DNA of 59,971 nucleotides, from contig CAZUJF010000034.1 of the NCBI GenBank assembly GCA_964619955.1, positions 1 through 59,971 of the forward strand, read 5' to 3'. The notes under the pieces were generated by a model. The model did no database searches. It was given only the letters and a program-made list of their open reading frames with translations, and had not been told where the DNA came from. Made by a program: the position numbers and the translations under genes. Source of the stretch: JACQFK01 sp964619955. GTDB taxonomy: Bacteria; Planctomycetota; MHYJ01; JACPRB01. Position 1 is the first letter of the stretch. Every line of letters begins with the position of its first letter. This document shows, piece after piece, positions 47,996 through 55,576 of the stretch.

Positions 47996-49263
47996 TCGGG
48001 TGGCTGGGCCTGGTCTGTCTCCTCCTGCAGGAGCCACCGAAGAAGGAGGCGGCGCCGGCGGCGAAGGCGGTGTTCAGCGCCCTCATCGGCGGCGACGTGG
48101 AGACGGTGTCCCGCGGGGTTCTGAAGGGCGCGACGATCCTCATCCAGGACGGGAAGATCCTCAAGGTGGGCGTCGGGATCGAGATCCCCGAGGGGGCCCG
48201 GCGCTTCGACGTGACGGGGCGCCGGGTGCTGCCGGGCTTCGTGGCGGCGCAGGCGCGGGGGATCGGGGCGGCGTCGTCCGGAGGAAAGATCGCGGACTCC
48301 TTCGATCCCTTTCACGAGTCGGTGCTGATGGCGCTCGCGGGGGGCGTGACGACGGTCTATCTGGAAGCGGGGGGAGGCGGCGGTTTCTTCGGGGGCGGGG
48401 CGCCCGCGGCGGGTCCGGCGGCGGTCGTGAAGCTGACGTACGGGAGCCTGGACGGGACGGTGCTGCTGGAGCCGGCGGCGGTGTCCCTGGCCTCCTGGAC
48501 GGAGGGGGGCGCCGCGGAACGCTACGAGATCCGGGAGAACTTCCTGAAGGCGCGGGCGCATCTGGAGAAGGAGCGCGACTTCGAACGCCGGCGCGCGGAG
48601 AACGCGCTGAAGCCCGGGGAGACGCCGCCGCGGACCGCGGGGCTGCAGGAATCCTACGTGCGGCTTCTGAAGGGGGAGCTGCCGGCGCGTCTGGCGGCGG
48701 CATCGGGAGCCGCGATCCGGAAGGCGGCGGAGCTGGCGGACGAATTCCGTTTCCGGCTGGTGGTGACGGGTCTGGTGGAGGGGTGGACGCAGGCGGAGCG
48801 GATGGGGCGTGCGGGGATCGAGGCGGTGTTCGCGGTGCGGGAGAAGGAGCACGCGCCCAAGGGGGCGACGGGACCGGCCGGCTCCTCCATCGAGCAGGCG
48901 GCGATCCTGCGCAAGGCGGGGGTGCGGTTTGCGATCATTCCCACGGCCGCGTCGGTCGGAACGGGCGGGCTGGCGGGGCGCGATCTGATGTCGCTGCCGC
49001 TGGAGGCGGCGTTCGCGATCCGGGGCGGCCTGGACGAGGAGACGGCGCTGCGGGCGATCACGCTGGATGCGGCGCGCCTGCTCGGGGTGGAGCACCGGAT
49101 CGGCTCGATCGAGGAGGGGAAGGATGCGGATCTGGTGGTGCTGGACGGGGACCCCTTCGACTACCGGACCTGGGTGGATCTGACCTTCGTGAACGGGAAG
49201 CTGCTGTACGACCGCTCCCAATCCCCCTGGTTCTCCCATATCAAGTCCCCCCGTCAAAAGTAG
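47992..49263 (+). CDS. amidohydrolase-like protein 8 of 8 (HxH lost)
   Basis: The protein has 423 residues with a signal-like N terminus (MIGWLGLVCLLLQEPPKKE). The metal motif is replaced by GFVAAQARGIG. A Gly-rich loop (LEAGGGGGFFGGGAPAAG) occupies the position after GGVTTVY, and a charged helical insertion (ARAHLEKERDFERRRAENA) lies at about 185-205. IGSIEEGKDADLVVLDGDPFDYRTWVDLTFVNGK is kept. Its TAG stop lies inside the left arm of the terminator hairpin. Confidence 0.83.
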   Translation: MIGWLGLVCLLLQEPPKKEAAPAAKAVFSALIGGDVETVSRGVLKGATILIQDGKILKVGVGIEIPEGARRFDVTGRRVLPGFVAAQARGIGAASSGGKIADSFDPFHESVLMALAGGVTTVYLEAGGGGGFFGGGAPAAGPAAVVKLTYGSLDGTVLLEPAAVSLASWTEGGAAERYEIRENFLKARAHLEKERDFERRRAENALKPGETPPRTAGLQESYVRLLKGELPARLAAASGAAIRKAAELADEFRFRLVVTGLVEGWTQAERMGRAGIEAVFAVREKEHAPKGATGPAGSSIEQAAILRKAGVRFAIIPTAASVGTGGLAGRDLMSLPLEAAFAIRGGLDEETALRAITLDAARLLGVEHRIGSIEEGKDADLVVLDGDPFDYRTWVDLTFVNGKLLYDRSQSPWFSHIKSPRQK

Positions 49264-49322
49264 CCCGTCTGTTTTCCCGTGTCCCGGGACACGGGAAAAC
49301 AGACGGGCTGTTTTTGACGGGG
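49249..49322 (+). terminator. very long inverted-repeat terminator of the amidohydrolase operon
   Basis: The sequence is symmetric about 49285/49286. Positions 49249-49285 pair with 49286-49322 over 37 bases, with only two G-U type pairs (49260/49311 and 49261/49310) and no gaps. The core GTCCCGGGAC forms the apex. The inner 24-bp part followed by TTTTT (49311-49315) acts as an intrinsic terminator, and the stop codon of gene 8 (49261-49263) lies in the stem. Confidence 0.8.
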
Positions 49323-49352
49323 CCTTTCCCTTGTGCGGGGGCGGGCGGGGCC

Positions 49353-49379
49353 TATAATCCCCCGGGCGTGCGATATACT
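49353..49379 (+). promoter_or_regulatory. two -10 elements upstream of tilS
   Basis: TATAAT (49353-49358) and TATACT (49374-49379) both precede tilS. The second would give an approximately 17-nt leader containing GGAGG (49386-49390). No good -35 is evident. Confidence 0.4.
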
Positions 49380-49402
49380 TCCCTTGGAGGCGAGCAACCC
49401 TG

Positions 49403-50863
49403 GTGAACATCCTCAAGAAGGTGTACCTGACGATCGAGGGATACGACCTGATCCGTCAGGGCGAGACCGTGTTGTGCGCCGTGAGCGGGGGGCCCGATTC
49501 CGTCGCGATGCTGCACATCCTCAAGGACCTCAACGAGGTCCAGCAGCTGAACTGGAAGATCCAGATCGCCCACGTCAATCACGGCGTCCGCGGCAAGGCC
49601 TGCGACGACGACGAGGAATTCGTCCGGGAGCTCGCCGGCAAGCTCAAGCTGCCCTTCCACGCCACCAAGGTCGACGTCAAGGCGCACCAGAAATCCGAGA
49701 AGATGACGATGGAGGAGGCGGGGCGCGAGCTGCGCCACGACTTCCTCGAACTCAAGGCCATCGAGATCGGCGCCCAGAAAATCGCGATGGCCCACAGCCT
49801 GGACGACCAGTCGGAAACCATCCTGCACCGCATCCTGCGCGGGACCGGGCTCCGCGGCCTCAAGGGGATGGCGCCCATCCGGGTGGTGTCCAAGAAACAC
49901 GACCTCTTCATCGTGCGTCCGCTCATCGAGATCGAGCGCTACGAGATCGAGGCCTATCTGCGGGAGAAGGGGATCCCGTACAAGACGGACCTGAGCAACT
50001 ACGACACGTCCATCACCCGGAACAAGATCCGGCACAAGCTGCTGCCGATGATCGAGGCGGATTTCAACCCGCGCGCGAAGATGGCCCTCGTCAAGCTCGG
50101 CCAGACCGCGGGCTCGTTCTACCTGCTGCTGCGGGAGATCGCGAACGAGGTCTACGAGAACACCAAGATGATCTCCAAGGAGGGGGAGGTCTGCCTCTCC
50201 GTGGAGGAGTTCGGCAAGCTGCCCCCGGCCATCCAGACGCTCATCATCGACCGCGCCGTGAAGACCGTGCTCGGCCGCGTCCCCCAGCTCAACTTCGAGC
50301 ATTACCTCGAGATCATCTCCCTCTGCGGGGAGCAGGCCTTCCAGAAGGCCATCCGGCTTCCCCGCGGCCTGGAGGCCCGGCGGGAGGGCTACATCCTCAA
50401 GATCGCGCGGCCCCAGGCCCCGCCGCCGCCGATCAAGTTCGCCCACCGCAAGATCAAGGTGCCCGGCCGCACCCTCATCCCGAAGCTCAACCTGCAGATC
50501 GACGTCGAGATGCAGGAGGGGAAGATCGTCGGCCTCAAGGACTACATCAAGAACAAGGACTACACCGAGGAGATCGTCGATTTCGAGAAGCTCCAGGGGC
50601 CGCTGTCCGTGCGTCTCCGCAAGGGCGGCGATCATTTCGTGCCGCTGGGGTCGCGCGGGACGACGAAGCTGAAGAAGTTCTTCATCGACAACAAGGTGCC
50701 GAAGCCGGTGCGGGACCGGGTCCCCATCGTCACGGACGGGGCCAACATCGTCTGGGTCGTGGGGTACCGCATCGGCGACGCCGTCAAGATCACGGACGCC
50801 ACGAAGAAGGTGCTGAAGCTGAAGGTCAGCCGTCTGGAGGGCGAGGAGCCCTCCAAGCCGTAA
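49403..50863 (+). CDS. tilS: tRNA(Ile)-lysidine synthase
   Basis: The protein has 486 residues from a GTG start. The PP-loop CAVSGGPDSVAMLHIL is followed by IAHVNHGVRG, AMAHSLDDQSETILHRILRGTGLRGLKGM, and NYDTSITRNKIRHKLLP, the family's core motifs. The C-terminal TilS domain has LRKGGDHFVPLGSRGTTKLKKFF and VPIVTDGANIVWVVGYRI. The enzyme converts C34 of tRNA-Ile2 (CAU) to lysidine and is essential in most bacteria. GGAGG lies 12 nt before the GTG. Confidence 0.95.
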   Translation: MNILKKVYLTIEGYDLIRQGETVLCAVSGGPDSVAMLHILKDLNEVQQLNWKIQIAHVNHGVRGKACDDDEEFVRELAGKLKLPFHATKVDVKAHQKSEKMTMEEAGRELRHDFLELKAIEIGAQKIAMAHSLDDQSETILHRILRGTGLRGLKGMAPIRVVSKKHDLFIVRPLIEIERYEIEAYLREKGIPYKTDLSNYDTSITRNKIRHKLLPMIEADFNPRAKMALVKLGQTAGSFYLLLREIANEVYENTKMISKEGEVCLSVEEFGKLPPAIQTLIIDRAVKTVLGRVPQLNFEHYLEIISLCGEQAFQKAIRLPRGLEARREGYILKIARPQAPPPPIKFAHRKIKVPGRTLIPKLNLQIDVEMQEGKIVGLKDYIKNKDYTEEIVDFEKLQGPLSVRLRKGGDHFVPLGSRGTTKLKKFFIDNKVPKPVRDRVPIVTDGANIVWVVGYRIGDAVKITDATKKVLKLKVSRLEGEEPSKP

Positions 50864-50869
50864 ACCGCC

Positions 50870-51739
50870 ATGCGAGGGTTCGAACGCGGCGCCGTCCGGG
50901 TTTGGCCGGCCCTGCTGTGTCTGGCGCTGGCCGCCTGCGCCGGATCGGAGGAGGCGGTTCCCGAGCCTCCCGAGCAGGCGGGGACCGGGGACCTGAGGAA
51001 GCGGCTCGCCGCCCTCGAAGTCCGCGACGACCCGGAGGGCCTGCGGGCGAGGGCCGATCTCTGTGAGCGTCTGCGGACCGCGGGGGTGCCGGACGCCGCG
51101 GAGCTTCAGATCCGTGCGGCGGAGGCGCAGGTCGGGATCCTCTCCCAGCCCGCGCCGGACGCCCTGAAGCGGGAGGCGGCCGCGAAGCTCGCACGGTCAT
51201 TGGGGGAACGGGCGACGGAAGCCGCGGCGCTGCCGACGGAGGCCTCCGGCCCGATCGGGCCGCCGCTCCGGAAGCTGACGCTGCTGATGGGGGCGGCCTA
51301 TTTCGCCGATTACGCCGTCTCGGACCAGCGGGCCGAGATGTTCCAGAAGCTCGCGGAGGCTCTGGACAAGATGGCGGACCTGAAGGGGCTCACCCCCGAG
51401 GCCCGGACGTATTTCCAGGGCGAAGTGCGGGGGCTGCTGCTGAAGTCGATGGCGGCCCGGCGGGGCGAGCCGCCGGAGGCGACGCCGGAGGCGCGGAAAT
51501 TCTGCGAGATGTCCTTCCAGACGCATCTGGAGGAGGGCATTCGGGACGCCGACTTCGGGACGCGCGAGAAGGCGGACCGCTCGAAGTCGGTGCAGGTGGT
51601 GCAGTGGTACCTGCGTTCGCTGACGCACTTCGCGGTGGCGCGGGAATCCCGGCTGCAGCTGAGCCCCTCCCAGGCGAACGCCCTCGGTCGCCAGGACATC
51701 GTGGTGCGCAGCCTCTGCGACCTGCTCTGCGGGCCGTAA
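50870..51739 (+). CDS. lipoprotein of unknown function
   Basis: The protein has 289 residues. RVWPALLCLALAACAGSEE is a lipoprotein signal with lipobox LAAC. The mature part is mostly helical and Ala/Leu-rich, resembling TPR-like arrays (EGLRARADLCERLRTAGVPDAAELQIRAA, RAEMFQKLAEALDKMADLKGLTPEARTYF). No enzyme motif. It follows tilS by 6 nt and ends at a bidirectional hairpin. Confidence 0.72.
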   Translation: MRGFERGAVRVWPALLCLALAACAGSEEAVPEPPEQAGTGDLRKRLAALEVRDDPEGLRARADLCERLRTAGVPDAAELQIRAAEAQVGILSQPAPDALKREAAAKLARSLGERATEAAALPTEASGPIGPPLRKLTLLMGAAYFADYAVSDQRAEMFQKLAEALDKMADLKGLTPEARTYFQGEVRGLLLKSMAARRGEPPEATPEARKFCEMSFQTHLEEGIRDADFGTREKADRSKSVQVVQWYLRSLTHFAVARESRLQLSPSQANALGRQDIVVRSLCDLLCGP

Positions 51740-51788
51740 CCCGGGAATCCCCCTCCGGTTCCACTCCGATCCGGCGCTTTAAAATGAA

Positions 51789-51816
51789 ACACCCCCCGGG
51801 TTTCCCCGGGGGGTGT
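51789..51816. terminator. terminator hairpin between the lipoprotein and prepilin genes
   Basis: ACACCCCCCGGG pairs with CCCGGGGGGTGT around a 3-4-nt loop. On the minus strand a T-rich run (TTCATTTTAAAG) follows the stem, so it serves the prepilin gene; it may also stop plus-strand transcription. Confidence 0.75.
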
Positions 51817-51838
51817 GCAGAGTTCCTTGCGGATGGAC

Positions 51839-52558
51839 TTAGTCCATCTTGCCCCAGGCGTTCTTCTGGGTGGTCTCGTTCGGGAAATCGATGAACTCAG
51901 CCATGGACGCGACCACGGCGGGAGTCGTACCGGCACCCCGGATGCTTCCCGTCAGGGCCCGCCGAATGATCGAGTTACCCTCGTTCAGCATGTACGCGAA
52001 GCGACCCGAGGACATGGAATCCGGGTAGGCCAGGAAGCCGAACTTCGAAGTGTGATATGCAACGGCGCCAATTGCAGCACCTGCGCTGTCGGTGCCCAGC
52101 GTGTCCACCAGGTACGTTTCGGGCGTACCGCTCTGGTCGCTGCGGAGGGACTGATACCAGAATCCGGCTTTTGCGGCAACCACAGCGAGACTGGTGATGG
52201 AAACGCTGTTATTCCCGTCGGTTCCCTGTGCGGCAGAGTCGGCCGAAGCCACGCTCAATTCGATCAGACGGATGGTGTTCGCGGCGGTGACCGGGGCTCC
52301 GGATTCGGGCACCATCGTATAGAGGCTCTTGACGTTGAACGTCCAGAAGTCGTTTACCTTGTTGGCATCGCGGTCGTTCGCCCGGAAGTCGGCTTCCGCC
52401 GAGGCCAGGGTCTTCAGGGAGGCCGACGCGCTGCGCTCGTTGGAGGCGCGCTGACTCTGCAGCAGGCCCGGGATGGCGATCGCGGCGATGATGGCGATGA
52501 TCGCGATCACGATCATCAGTTCGATCAGCGTAAAGCCCTTTTTCTTGGCTTTCAACAT
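51839..52558 (-). CDS. type IV prepilin / pseudopilin
   Basis: The protein has 239 residues from ATG 52558 with GGAG upstream. The leader MLKAKKKG ends at the PilD cleavage site, followed by FTLIELMIVIAIIAIIAAIA, with the Glu5 of mature pilins. The signature QSQRASNERSASASLKTLASAEADFRANDRDANKVNDFW continues into a globular domain rich in Ser/Thr/Ala. It is about 60% similar by eye to the next gene. No other pilus assembly gene is nearby, so export must depend on machinery elsewhere. Confidence 0.92.
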   Translation of the reverse strand: MLKAKKKGFTLIELMIVIAIIAIIAAIAIPGLLQSQRASNERSASASLKTLASAEADFRANDRDANKVNDFWTFNVKSLYTMVPESGAPVTAANTIRLIELSVASADSAAQGTDGNNSVSITSLAVVAAKAGFWYQSLRSDQSGTPETYLVDTLGTDSAGAAIGAVAYHTSKFGFLAYPDSMSSGRFAYMLNEGNSIIRRALTGSIRGAGTTPAVVASMAEFIDFPNETTQKNAWGKMD

Positions 52559-52678
52559 AGGTTTCTCCACAGTTGCGGGTTTTCCAGAGACACAAACCAC
52601 ACGAATATTTCGCTCAAGACACGCCCTTCAGGCCGCCAACCCACCCCCTTTCCTTCGGCAATTAATATTCCTGCATAA

Positions 52679-52707
52679 ACTATAGCAAACGTGATGCCAT
52701 AAGTCAA
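52679..52707 (-). promoter_or_regulatory. promoter of the 51839-52558 prepilin
   Basis: On the minus strand TTGACT (52707-52702) and TATAGT (52684-52679) are 17 nt apart. Transcription would start near 52672, giving an approximately 110-nt leader, unusually long for this window. Confidence 0.65.
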
Positions 52708-52833
52708 TTGAGGGCGAGTCTAAAGCGCTGGAGCTCAAGCTTGTAGGTCTGTACAGGTTAAAATAAAAGGTACCCTGTGTCACCTGACAATTTCTGTCCT
52801 CAGACTCAGAGGGGCTGACAAAAAACGTCATAT

Positions 52834-53550
52834 CTAGTCCAATTTCCCCCAGGCCGCCTTCATGGTGGTCTCATTGGGCAATACGTTGAAGGGGGTGGCC
52901 AGGAGTCCGGGCGGACTGCCTGCTGAAGCTTTGATGGAAGCCGTCAAGGCGCTACGAAGGACGGTGTTGTTCTCACACAGGATGTATGCAAATCGCCCGG
53001 TGGTCATCGCATCAGGATACGCAATGAAACCGAACTTGGTCAGATGGTAGGCGGCGGCGGACACAGGACTTCCGTCGATCGCGGTTCCTTGGGTGTTCGT
53101 CAGGTAGGATTCCGGCGTATCCCGCATGTCGCTGACCAGCGCCTGGTACCAGAAGCCTGCTTTCGGTGCCGTTATGGTGGGGGCGGTGATGGCCACGCAG
53201 TGCGGGCCGGTGACGGTCGTGAGAGCGCTGTCCGCAGCCGCCATCCCCAGGTCGATCAGACGGAGGGTGTCGGTGATGCTCCCCGTGCCCACCGTGGTAT
53301 AGGGAGTGAGGGTGTAGAGGCCCTTGACGTCGTAGGTCCAGAAGTCGTTCACCTTGTTTGCGTCACGGTCGTTAGCGCGGAAATCCGTTTCCGCGGAGGC
53401 GATCGTCTTCAGCGACGACGATGCGCTCCGCTCGTTGGAGGCCCGCTGGCTTTGCAGCAATCCCGGGATGGCGATGGCCGCGATCACCGCGATGATCGCG
53501 ATCACGATCATCAGTTCAATCAGGGTGAATCCTCGCTCCGCGTGCTTCAT
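52834..53550 (-). CDS. type IV prepilin / pseudopilin, paralogue
   Basis: The protein has 238 residues from ATG 53550, with leader MKHAERG before FTLIELMIVIAIIAVIAAIA and QSQRASNERSASSSLKTIASAETDFRANDRDANKVNDFWTYDVKGLYTL. The C terminus NETTMKAAWGKLD repeats that of the first prepilin (NETTQKNAWGKMD). Two Cys (GPHCVAI, YILCENN) could form a disulfide absent from the first copy. The two genes are tandem duplicates with separate promoters, so probably major and minor pilins. Confidence 0.92.
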   Translation of the reverse strand: MKHAERGFTLIELMIVIAIIAVIAAIAIPGLLQSQRASNERSASSSLKTIASAETDFRANDRDANKVNDFWTYDVKGLYTLTPYTTVGTGSITDTLRLIDLGMAAADSALTTVTGPHCVAITAPTITAPKAGFWYQALVSDMRDTPESYLTNTQGTAIDGSPVSAAAYHLTKFGFIAYPDAMTTGRFAYILCENNTVLRSALTASIKASAGSPPGLLATPFNVLPNETTMKAAWGKLD

Positions 53551-53577
53551 GAACTCCGCTCCCTCTTCAAGTGGCCC

Positions 53578-53605
53578 ATTATAGATACTTGGTATAGCTA
53601 GCAAA
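53578..53605 (-). promoter_or_regulatory. promoter of the 52834-53550 prepilin
   Basis: On the minus strand TTTGCT (53605-53600) and a perfect TATAAT (53583-53578) are 16 nt apart; the leader would be about 22 nt and contains GGGAGCGGAG before the ATG. Confidence 0.55.
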
Positions 53606-53740
53606 GCAAGGGCCAACTGATGGGATTGCGTCATCCATAAATGGTTGAACTGCAGTTGGATGCATGCGTGAAGATCCGGAACCCTTCGCCCCTTTAAAGG
53701 ATTGCCAAAATTTGTTGACGCTGGCCCCCCAGAGCCTGCA

Positions 53741-53769
53741 TTGACCCCATCACGCCGGCTTGCTAGAGT
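53741..53769 (+). promoter_or_regulatory. promoter of the 53799 gene
   Basis: TTGACC (53741-53746), a 17-nt spacer and TAGAGT (53764-53769). Transcription from about 53776 gives a short leader with AGGAG before the ATG. Confidence 0.6.
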
Positions 53770-53798
53770 GCCCGCCGACCCAAGCAGGAGATTGACGA

Positions 53799-54161
53799 AT
53801 GGACTTCGAACAGCTGCAAAAAGACGTGACCCAACTGGAGAAGATCGCGAAAGGATTCGGTCCCAAGACGGAGGGCGGGCCGCTCAAGGAATTCGCCGTG
53901 GGCCTGCGATCCATCCTTCAGACGCTGCTTAAAGACCGCAAGGAACAGGTCCGGCCCGGCCAGATCTGCAAGGACGCCGCCGCCAAGAGCCTGATTCCCG
54001 GAGACGTCGCCGCCCGTGCGGACGTCCTTCTGATCAAGTGGGGAGGCAATGTGACGCCCCAGGATCCCCAGTCGATCAAGGACGCGGTCGAGAAGTTCAC
54101 GGCCGTCGCCGAGAAGGTCCTCCCGGTCCTCAAGTCCTACCAGAAGGACGCGAAGAAATAG
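53799..54161 (+). CDS. small helical hypothetical protein
   Basis: The protein has 120 residues, charged and predicted mostly helical (DFEQLQKDVTQLEKIAKGFG..., SIKDAVEKFTAVAEKVLPVLKSYQKDAKK), with one Cys (GQICKDAA) and no signal or membrane segment. No family is recognised. It has its own clear promoter and an AGGAG ribosome site, and ends 2 nt from the convergent GT2 gene. Confidence 0.7.
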   Translation: MDFEQLQKDVTQLEKIAKGFGPKTEGGPLKEFAVGLRSILQTLLKDRKEQVRPGQICKDAAAKSLIPGDVAARADVLLIKWGGNVTPQDPQSIKDAVEKFTAVAEKVLPVLKSYQKDAKK

Positions 54162-54163
54162 GG

Positions 54164-55576
54164 TCAGGTCTTCTCTCCGACCGCCAGGATCGAGAGGGCG
54201 AAGCGGGACTGGACCCGGTCCTGCAGGCGGATGAGCGGCATGAGCAGCTCGAAGCCCCCCACATCCGTCGCCGAGATGGATTTGCGCTGCAGCACCTTGC
54301 CGCGGATCCACCAGCCCAGCGCGCCGATGAGGTTGTGGTAGCGCGATTCGGTCACCTTGAAGCCCGCCTCGCGCAATTTGGCGCGCACGTCCTCCAGCAG
54401 GTAACGCCGGAAATGCCCGACGCCGCGGTCGATCTCGCAGTAGAGCCGCGGATTGGCGGGCACGTAGAGCAGCAGCCGCCCGCCGGGACGCAGGAGCGAG
54501 CGCATGTTGGCGAGCGCCTCCCGGTCGTTCTCGATGTGCTCCAGCACATTCAGGCACACGATCGTGTCGTAGAGCTCCTTCTCCGGATATGAATTCCGGC
54601 TGATGTCCAGCGTTCTCACTCGGACCCGGTCGTTCTCGCCGAAGGCGCGGCCGAGTTCCTTCAGGTAGTAGGGGCTGATGTCCGAGGCGGTGACGTGCCC
54701 GTGTCCCAGGAAATACCGCGTCATGTTGCCGATGCCCGAACCCACCTCGAGGATGTCCTTTCCCAGATGCGGCTTCAGCATCTCGTAGACCCAGCGGTTG
54801 TACTTGCCCGCCTTTCGAAGCAGCCGCAGGGTCATCACCCCGGGATCGACGCCGAGATCGTCGATGAGCCAGTATTTGAGGATCACCCCCAGGGCCTGCA
54901 GCCCGTCCTTCCAGCCGATCTTCTTGCCTTCCGCATAACTGCGTCCGCGGTAGGAGATCGGGACCTCGTAGATCCGGCAGCCGAGCTTGGCGAGTTTCGC
55001 CGTCACTTCGGGCTCGAAGCCGAAACGGTCCGAACGCAGGGGCAGCGCCTGGATGATCTCCGTCTTGAAGACCTTGTAGCAGGTCTCCATGTCGCTCAGG
55101 TTCAGGTTGGTCGCCATGTTGGACAGCGTAGTGAGCACGCGGTTGCCGAGGGAGTGCCAGTAGTAGAGCACCCGTCGCGGGTACCCGGCGAAACGCGAAC
55201 CGTAGACGACGTCCGCGTCGCCCTCGAGGATGGGCTGGATCAGCTTCGGGTATTCCCGCGGATCGTATTCGAGGTCCGCGTCCTGGACGATCGTCAGCTC
55301 CCCCGTGACTTTCGAGAATCCCGTCCGCAACGCGGCGCCTTTGCCGCGGTTGACGGACTGGAACACGATCTGGAGGGCGGGTTCCCCCGCCGGCCAGGCG
55401 GCCTGCGCTTCCCGGAGGCGCTCCCGGGTTCCGTCCTTGGAGCAGTCGTCCACGACGACGATTTCGCGGACCACGGGACTCTCCGCCACCTTGGACAGGA
55501 GTTGCCGGATCGTGGCCGCCTCGTTATAGCAGGGGACCACCACGCTCAGGACTCGGGGGGATGTAGCCACCATCAT
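54164..55576 (-). CDS. GT2 glycosyltransferase fused to SAM-dependent methyltransferase
   Basis: The protein has 470 residues. The first about 230 form a GT2 domain of the dolichol-phosphate-mannose-synthase type: LSVVVPCYNEAATIRQLL, VDDCSKDGTRE, NRGKGAALRTGF, IVQDADLEYDP, YGSRFAG and DMETCYKVF. The C-terminal half is a class I methyltransferase with DILEVGSGIGNMTRYFL, TASDIS, DTIVCLNVLEHIENDR and LRPGGRLLLYVPANP. It probably loads a sugar on a polyprenyl phosphate and methylates the sugar or lipid, at the inner face of the membrane. The start ATG at 55576 shares one base with the stop of the YfhO-like gene. Confidence 0.9.
   Translation of the reverse strand: MMVATSPRVLSVVVPCYNEAATIRQLLSKVAESPVVREIVVVDDCSKDGTRERLREAQAAWPAGEPALQIVFQSVNRGKGAALRTGFSKVTGELTIVQDADLEYDPREYPKLIQPILEGDADVVYGSRFAGYPRRVLYYWHSLGNRVLTTLSNMATNLNLSDMETCYKVFKTEIIQALPLRSDRFGFEPEVTAKLAKLGCRIYEVPISYRGRSYAEGKKIGWKDGLQALGVILKYWLIDDLGVDPGVMTLRLLRKAGKYNRWVYEMLKPHLGKDILEVGSGIGNMTRYFLGHGHVTASDISPYYLKELGRAFGENDRVRVRTLDISRNSYPEKELYDTIVCLNVLEHIENDREALANMRSLLRPGGRLLLYVPANPRLYCEIDRGVGHFRRYLLEDVRAKLREAGFKVTESRYHNLIGALGWWIRGKVLQRKSISATDVGGFELLMPLIRLQDRVQSRFALSILAVGEKT

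Noticed and set aside
38345..49263. Amidohydrolase array as a degraded pseudogene cluster
   Set aside because: All eight frames are intact, tightly coupled, keep signal peptides and the C-terminal signature, and show normal codon use, which argues for selection.
49249..49322. Inverted repeat as an insertion-sequence end or attachment site
   Set aside because: No transposase or target duplication is nearby. The position straight after an operon and the T-run fit a terminator.
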